Below, in pieces: positions 57,801 to 64,000 of a stretch of 64,000 nt of DNA. Origin of the DNA: Viola odorata (taxonomy: Eukaryota; Streptophyta; Magnoliopsida; Malpighiales; Violaceae). The DNA lies in NCBI GenBank assembly GCA_963691705.1, contig OY829545.1, forward strand, positions 14,769,569 to 14,833,568, written 5' to 3'. A program made the position numbers and the translations under genes. The notes beneath the pieces are model-generated. The model was given only the letters and a program-made list of their open reading frames with translations. It ran no database searches and was not told the DNA's origin. Each line of letters starts with the position of its first letter. Within the stretch, counting starts at the first letter, position 1.

Positions 57801-60800
57801 GGGAAGTCAACAGTTATCAGTCTGATTGAGAGATTTTATGATCCACAAGCCGGAGAAGTTCTTATAGATGGCATTAACCTCAAACAGTTACGGCTTAAAT
57901 GGATTAGAGGAAGAATCGGTCTTGTAAGTCAGGAGCCTGTGCTATTTACATCCAGCATCAAGGATAATATTGGATATGGGAAAGATGGCGCTAGTACGGA
58001 AGAGATACAAACTGCATTGAACTTGCAAATGCGGAAAAATTCATTGACAAACTACCACAGGTTGTTCATTGTCAATTTTCAACTGGTAACTCTGTTTTGT
58101 GGTCAGATTTTTAATTTGTAAGATTTTTTTTATTTTTTGTAGGGACTTGACACATTGGTTGGTGTGCATGGAACTCAGCTTTGTGGTGGACAGAAGCAGA
58201 GAATTGCAATTGCCAGAGCAATTCTGAAGGACCCCCAAATTTTACTCTTGGATGAAGCTACCAGTGCACTTGATGCAGAATCTGAGAGAATGGTGCAAGA
58301 GGCATTGGACAGGATTACGGTCAACCGAACTACTTTGATTGTTGCTCATCGTTTGACTACTGTAAGGAATGCTGATACAATTGCTGTCCTTCATCAGGGG
58401 AAGGTAGTACAAAAAGGTACTATTGGCAAGTTTCCTGTTAGATTGAACGTTTTGGCTTATTGGCCTTCAATGAACTATCCAGTATGACACTCATGCTGTT
58501 AATTCTCATGAACTTGGTTTTTCCCATTGCATGCCAGTTTGTTCTACTAACTTTGCATTTGAGACTGGACAGTTCTTTTTCTCTGTTAAGTTTTGGTGAT
58601 TTGTTCTGGTGTTGTACTGAAAAACCTACTTATACAAAATAGCTTTAGAATGTCCTTCTTCTTGTAGTACGACTTGCCACATTCCCAACATCTGGCTCCA
58701 AAGTTAAACAAGTAGCACTTGGAGTGGCATTTGGAATTCTTAGTTCTTTCATATTTTGTTGAAGTAATGAAGTCAAGATGTTAATGTGCTTGTCAGCTCA
58801 TCAGGATCGCATTCAGAACTACTTCAGGATCCTGAAGGAGCATACTGTCAGCTGATGCGTTTACAAGAAATAAACAAAAAGTCAACACATGACCTCAATC
58901 ATTCAGAAATTTCCTTGACACCACATATAGGATCAAGTCGGAGGTCAAGATTTAGGAGCCAAGGATCATCAAAAGGCAGTAGTAAGTCTTTTTCCTCCCC
59001 AATTAACTCACCCACCAGAGGATGCCAGGGTGAAGTCATTCCTCAAGATGAAGAAGCTCCACAGGTCTCAATCAATCGGCTTGCTTATCTTAACAAGCCA
59101 GAACTTCCATTTCTTATTGCTGGCAGTATTGGAGCAACCCTTTCTGGTTCAGTACTACCTATTTTTGGCCTTCTATTATCCAGAGCGGTCAAATTATTTT
59201 TTGAGCCACCACATGAGTTGAGAAAGGATTTGAAGTTTTGGGCACTGATGTTTATTACTCTTGGTCTGTCCTCATTTCTGGTGAATCCAGTGAGAGCATA
59301 TTTCTTTTCTGTGGCTGGCTGTAAGTTAACTCAATGGATAAGATCAATGTGCTTTGAGAAGGTAGTTAGCATGGAGATTGGTTGGTTTGATGAACCAGAT
59401 CATTCAAGTGGTGCAATTGGTGCAAGGCTCTCAGCGGATGCTGCAAAAGTCCATACCGTAGTTGGGGAACAATTAAGTGGACTGGTTCAAAACATTGGGA
59501 CAGCAGTAATTGCTTTGATAATAGCTTTCAGTGCCAGTTGGCAGCTAGCGCTTGTTGTGCTAGCACTGTTCCCTCTTGTGATCATCGCCAAACTTGTCGA
59601 AAGAAGATTCTTTATAGGCGGATTCAGTGCAGATGCAAAGGTATGAGTTAAATCTAGGAACTTTGGGTTTTCTAGCTGGTTCTACCTAACCATTTATCAA
59701 TTTGAGGGAGGAGAGTGAAGAAATTTTTTTTCATGGTTAAGAAAATGAATTCTTCCTTTCGAAAATTAGACTTCTGAATTGATATTTGTAAGACGCTAAA
59801 TCCGTAATTGCTAGTTTATTGCAACATGTTTATGGTTACTAAGTATCTATGGTTGTAGATGATGTATGAGAAAGCAAGCCAAGTGGCTAGTGATGCAGTC
59901 GGGAGTGTCAGGACAGTTGCTTCTTTTTGTGCTGAAGACAAAGTGATGCAACTGTACGAAAAGCAATGTGAAATCCCTTTGAAGACAGGGGTGAGGCTAG
60001 GATTTATTAGTGGCATGGGATTTGGAGTATCATCGTTCTTAACCTTTGCGGTCCTTGCAACCAGCTTTTATGTGGGAACTCTTTTAGTAGAAGGTGGTCA
60101 CACAACATTTGCAGATGTTTTTCAAGTGGGTGATTTTTATGTTTCCCGTCAATTTTTTCTTTAAGATTTTAAAGCTTCCCGTGTGTTGTTAATGCTTTAA
60201 TGAGACTGATAACCATCTGCTGGCAGGTTTTCTTTGCTTTGACCCTGGCTTCGTCGGGAGTTGCAAGTTCAAGCACCTTCACTTCTGATTTCATCAAAGC
60301 GAAGACTGCTACTGCTTCCGTATTCTCAATCATAGACCAGAGGTCAAAGATTGACCCAAGTGATGAATCAGGGAATGAAGTGGAAGTTGTTAAGGGAGAA
60401 TTAGAACTTCATCATGTTAGCTTTAGGTATCCATCTAGACCAGATGTTATCATTTTTCGAGACATTAGCTTGGATGTTCACTATGGTGAGGTAAGTTTGT
60501 AATCTAACTGTTGTATGGTCACTTTGTTTTATGCAATTCTCACGTTATAATGCACCTTAAATCTGTTCTACCTCGTCACTCTTGTTCATTGTTTTAAATT
60601 TCTTTCAGACTGTTGCTCTTGTGGGAGAAAGTGGGAGCGGAAAATCAACTGTGATTGCATTGCTGCAGAGATTCTATGATCCGGATTCAGGCTTCATAAC
60701 ACTGGATGGAATTGATATTCGGAAGCTTCAATTGAAGTGGTTGAGGCAGCAAATGGGGCTTGTCAGCCAAGAGCCTGCATTGTTCAATGAGACAATCCGA

Positions 60801-61442
60801 GCCAACATTGCGTATGGGAAAGGAGGAAATGCAACTGAGGCTGATATATAGCTGCAGCAGAATTGGCAAATGCCCACACTTTTGTTAGTAGTTTACAACA
60901 GGTAAGAAAATTGTGTTTGTATTGGCTATTCATTCCATTTGAAGCGAGCAAATTTCTAAATATAGGCAATGATTATAACTTCTTTGGGCCATTTTAGTTA
61001 ATTGCTCATGCTCATTGAAATGTATAATTGCTTAGCTTGTGGTGCACTACAATGTAAATTGCAGGGATACGATACTGTTGTTGGAGAGCGAGGAATCCAG
61101 TTATCTGGAGGACAGAAGCAAAGGATAGCCATTGCGCGAGCCATAGTGAAGAGTCCAAAGATATTACTGCTAGATGAGGCTACGATAGCATTAGATGCGG
61201 AATCAGAGAGAGTGGTTCAATTCGCATTGGACCGAGTGATGGCGAACAGAACTATTGTAGTTGTGGCACACCAATTATCGACCATTCAGAACTCGGATTT
61301 AATTGCAGTCTTCAAGGATGGAGGAATTGTAGAAATGGGAAAACATGTGGACTTGATCGACATCAAAGACGGTGGTCTGCATGCCTCCTTGGTGGAACTT
61401 TATACGACTAGTGCTAAAACTTCTTTGATGAGCTCAGTTTAG
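54870..61442 (+). pseudogene. ABCB copy 5 pseudogene, full length with multiple lesions
   Basis: Exon equivalents are 54870-55193, 56443-56497, 56576-56751, 56837-57058, 57164-57402, 57536-58060, 58143-58416, 58805-59640, 59859-60125, 60227-60490, 60609-60901 and 61065-61442, all with usable splice sites. Lesions: a TAA at 55155-55157 in exon 1 (Gln in copy 4), a TAG at 57594-57596 in exon 6 (Tyr in copy 4), a 1-bp deletion near 58017 in exon 6, and a 1-bp deletion near 60845 in exon 11. NBD1 has LCGGQ instead of LSGGQ, and NBD2 has DEATIALD and AHQLST. It is closest to copy 4, sharing intron sequence as well. No function is expected, although the exon 1 stop alone could leave a short peptide. 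Confidence 0.93.
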
Positions 61443-63509
61443 GCGAGGGGGACAGGCTGCTCCAATGGAACTAACTGTGTGAAATTACTTTTTCAGTTGA
61501 CGTGGCGTTATAAGCCACATCATTGTGGTGGGTCCCACGTAGGGAAAGTCCTCGCATATGAGGGAGACAGACTAGACTAGTAGTGTAGTTCAACATAAAT
61601 ATTATGGGTATTTGCGTTTTTAATATATATTTTCGATTCAGCCATTCTTTTTTTCCTTTGTAACTACAAGTTTAGTCGCTTCTAATCGGATAAGTTCAAA
61701 TAATTAATAAGATTTTGTTGATGTTGCTAACGGTAGCTAATGGTGAACTTCTGCCACATCTCTTCCACTCCACTGTCTGCTCCTCTTCCCTTAACCTCTA
61801 GACAAAAACCAGTTTCAGTTTTCTTCCATTGCAACAATTTCTCTGCTACTCACTTGTTTTAGGCACACAGGAATCCACTTCTGCTAAGAGATCAAGCAAT
61901 TGATGTCATAAGCAAATTTCATTGCATCATCGTACTCCTTCATCCAGGAAATCGATGAGGACTTCATTCTGCACAATCCAGCAAGTGAATTTATCAAAAA
62001 ATCAAATTGAAAAGGGATCGTGTCCAATTAGGAAAAGAGGAATGAAATTGATTGCGATTTTTTTATGGATTTTGTGATGAGAATGAGAATTATGAATTGG
62101 GAACGAAAGAAGGTAGTGATGGAAGAGATGAAGCAGAATTATGAATTGGGAACGAAAGAAGGTAGCGATGGAAGAGATCAAGCCGTGTCCACGCCGTGTC
62201 AGAGCCGCGTTCTTATGTTCTCTTTCTATTCTCTACAAATCGTTTCCTAGCTTCCCTAGTATTCAAAATATCATAAAAATGTATTTACTTAGATTATTTT
62301 TTAAAAAAAAAAAAAAAACTAGAGGTTTATATATTTATTGGGCTTAATTTGTTGTCCGGAATTAGAAAATAAATAATTAAAATATTATTTACTGTATATT
62401 TTTTATTATTTTATTTTATATTAATCATTTAAAAATAATTTAAATCCATGACAGTGACACCCATCAGCTTCAGTGCAAACTGGAGCTCCTCTCCCTCCCT
62501 ACTCCCGCCAATGCACGCCTCGCCTTAACCGCCGCCACCACCACCACCACCACCAACAGTAGATTTAATTAGGAGGAATTTGAGACGTATGCTCACTCAC
62601 CGCGAAAAATCTCGCACCAGCATAGAAGGAGGAGACGCAAAACTTGATTCAATCTCTACATTGCGAATGATCACGAGGCGTTTCAGGTATTCCAGCGACG
62701 GCGCGTGGAAGAGACGGAGACGATATGTGAAATGGAGTGGCTCGGCTCCGATTTTCTTGTACGTACCCGTCTGATTGAGTCCTTTGTTTTGATTGAGCTT
62801 ATTGATTCTCATTTTAATAGCTTTCTCAATGATCAAACAAAATTTAGGTTTTGGGTAGTTGGCGAAGTAGAAAATCTCAGTTGGTATTTAATGAATAGTA
62901 AATATACATTATGAATAGTAAACGTGCATGAATAGTAGAAACAAATTAATATCCGCTTTGATTTGCTTAAATCTTACAGCCCGGTGGAGGAGACCTATTT
63001 ATACATGGAATTCTAATGAAGTAAGTATCTATGCATATCATAGAAGATATGTAGTCCAAGATATGATATGCAGTCCAAGATATGCAGGGATATCATATAT
63101 GCATATCTTTGGACTTGCTGGGACGTGGTAGGTAACGTGCATTATTCTTCAGTCCAAGATATTGGACTAGGTGGCTGTCATGTGCTGTTGATTCAACAGG
63201 CGAATGTGAGGAAGAAGAGTACCTAGTTGTTCTTCCCTATTTCAATTGAAATTATTTATTTTTTTCCAGCTGTTTTCTGGTTTATTCTGTCTTTTCTATT
63301 GTTATTATAAATCAATTAAGGAGTTGGTGCCGATGATATCATCATATTAATTCAAGTTGCATTTTTTTGTTTATGGCAAGTCAAAGAAAGAGAACCAATT
63401 AGTTAAGTACACTATTTAACAAAGGGATCTGGTGGTGTACAAGTTTCTTTTAAACCACCCTTGAATCGGGTTTTTGAGAGCATTGGAGTCAAATATAGTA
63501 GAGCTTTGA
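61443..63509. other. Intergenic spacer between ABCB copies 5 and 6
   Basis: Mostly non-coding. It has a 49-bp tandem duplication, a (cca)n microsatellite near 62530-62555, and an imperfect hairpin at about 63073-63116 (agtccaagatatgca and its inverse). A TATA-like tataaat near 63306 may serve gene 6. I see no convincing gene. Confidence 0.55.
62091..62187 (+). repeat. 49-bp tandem duplication
   Basis: The unit tatgaattgggaacgaaaga (continuing to 49 bp) occurs at 62091 and 62140, with two or three differences. Confidence 0.85.
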
Positions 63510-63833
63510 ATGATTGCTATGGTCAAAGAGAATGCTATCGGTAGTGATACAAAGGTAGAAGAAACCACCACATCAACCGGACAAGAGGAGGAAGGAACTG
63601 GAGGAACCATCAATGCTGATAAGGAGAAGGCAGCTGGGAAGAACAAGACAGTTCCACTCCATAAGCTGTTCACTTTTGCAGATTCTACTGATGTCATGTT
63701 GATGATCGTTGGCACGATTGGCGCGATTGGAAATGGTGTGTCTATGCCCATCATGACAATACTTATAGGAGAAGTGGTTAATTCTTTTGGTCAAAACCAG
63801 AATACCAAAAGCACACTTGATTTGGTTTCTCAG
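63510..63833 (+). CDS. ABCB: ABCB gene 6, first coding exon (gene continues beyond the window)
   Basis: The exon encodes a charged N-terminus and the start of TMD1 ([21 protein letters not shown] ... [11 protein letters not shown]), ending at cag followed by gtaagt, exactly where exon 1 ends in the other copies. There are two in-frame ATGs (63510 and 63519), and the first is taken. Its sequence is closer to exon 1 of gene 1 in the ADSTDVMLM region than to copies 4 and 5. The rest of the gene lies outside, so integrity is unknown. Confidence 0.85.
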
Positions 63834-64000
63834 GTAAGTAAAAGTTGCATATCTTTTTCTTTTTTTGAGTGATGTTGCTTATCTTCTCAATTGTGGCGTA
63901 TATAGAAGCTAAAATATCAGTTTGATTGAGATTAGGTTTTAAGACCGATGATTTGTTATAAGGATATCTTCTGCAGCTTCCGATGCTTGTTCGTATGATC

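Noticed and set aside
62065..62347. Short frames around the 49-bp tandem duplication
   Set aside because: Repeat-generated frames without conserved features.

Overview
The window is plant nuclear DNA, almost certainly from a eudicot. It is AT-rich and has GT-AG introns at conserved places, a Ty1/copia element, a Ty3-type LTR element with a tRNA-Asp primer site, MITE and hAT-like repeats, and an endogenous plant pararetrovirus (Caulimoviridae). I cannot name the species from the sequence.

The host content is a tandem cluster of full-size ABCB (P-glycoprotein/MDR type, TMD1-NBD1-TMD2-NBD2) transporter genes, all on the + strand. Gene 1 (3353-8198, 11 coding exons) and gene 2 (9646-15255, 12 coding exons) read as intact, at about 1283 and 1287 residues. 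Copy 3 (17394-25157) is a 3'-half pseudogene with large internal deletions, and a copia element (18186-23731, 5-bp target duplication aagac) sits in one of its exons. Copy 4 (exon 1 at 26586, exons 2-12 at 48377-53436) is nearly intact but has a 1-bp deletion in exon 5, and its first intron is about 21.5 kb. Copy 5 (54870-61442) is a pseudogene with two stops and two frameshifts. Copy 6 starts at 63510 and runs off the window.

Copy 4's intron 1 holds the main discovery. From 26980 to about 44845 it contains a rearranged endogenous pararetrovirus. About 14.5 kb of this is one giant inverted repeat (arms 26980-34388 and 34448-41466) around a loop of about 59 nt. Reading outward from the loop, each arm holds a truncated LTR retroelement (1682-bp LTR, tRNA-Asp primer site, start of gag) nested in the viral transactivator/viroplasmin gene, then an RNase H fragment, then an inverted junction to a second viral block (Cys-rich, protease, RT, RNase H, transactivator C-terminus, promoter with as-1-like motifs). 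To the right of the palindrome the virus continues with the tRNA-Met primer site, a small upstream frame, and a movement protein/coat protein frame. The arms differ by only about ten substitutions seen by eye plus one 384-bp indel, so the inversion is young. A transcript across this intron would fold into a 7-kb hairpin.

The rest of intron 1 carries a SINE-like fragment, a 16-G run and a hAT-like element with an 8-bp target duplication and a 20-bp minisatellite. Spacers between ABCB copies hold a probable solo LTR, a MITE, a Stowaway remnant and small tandem duplications. Copies 4 and 5 share promoter, intron and exon sequence, which shows the cluster grew by tandem duplication of whole gene units.
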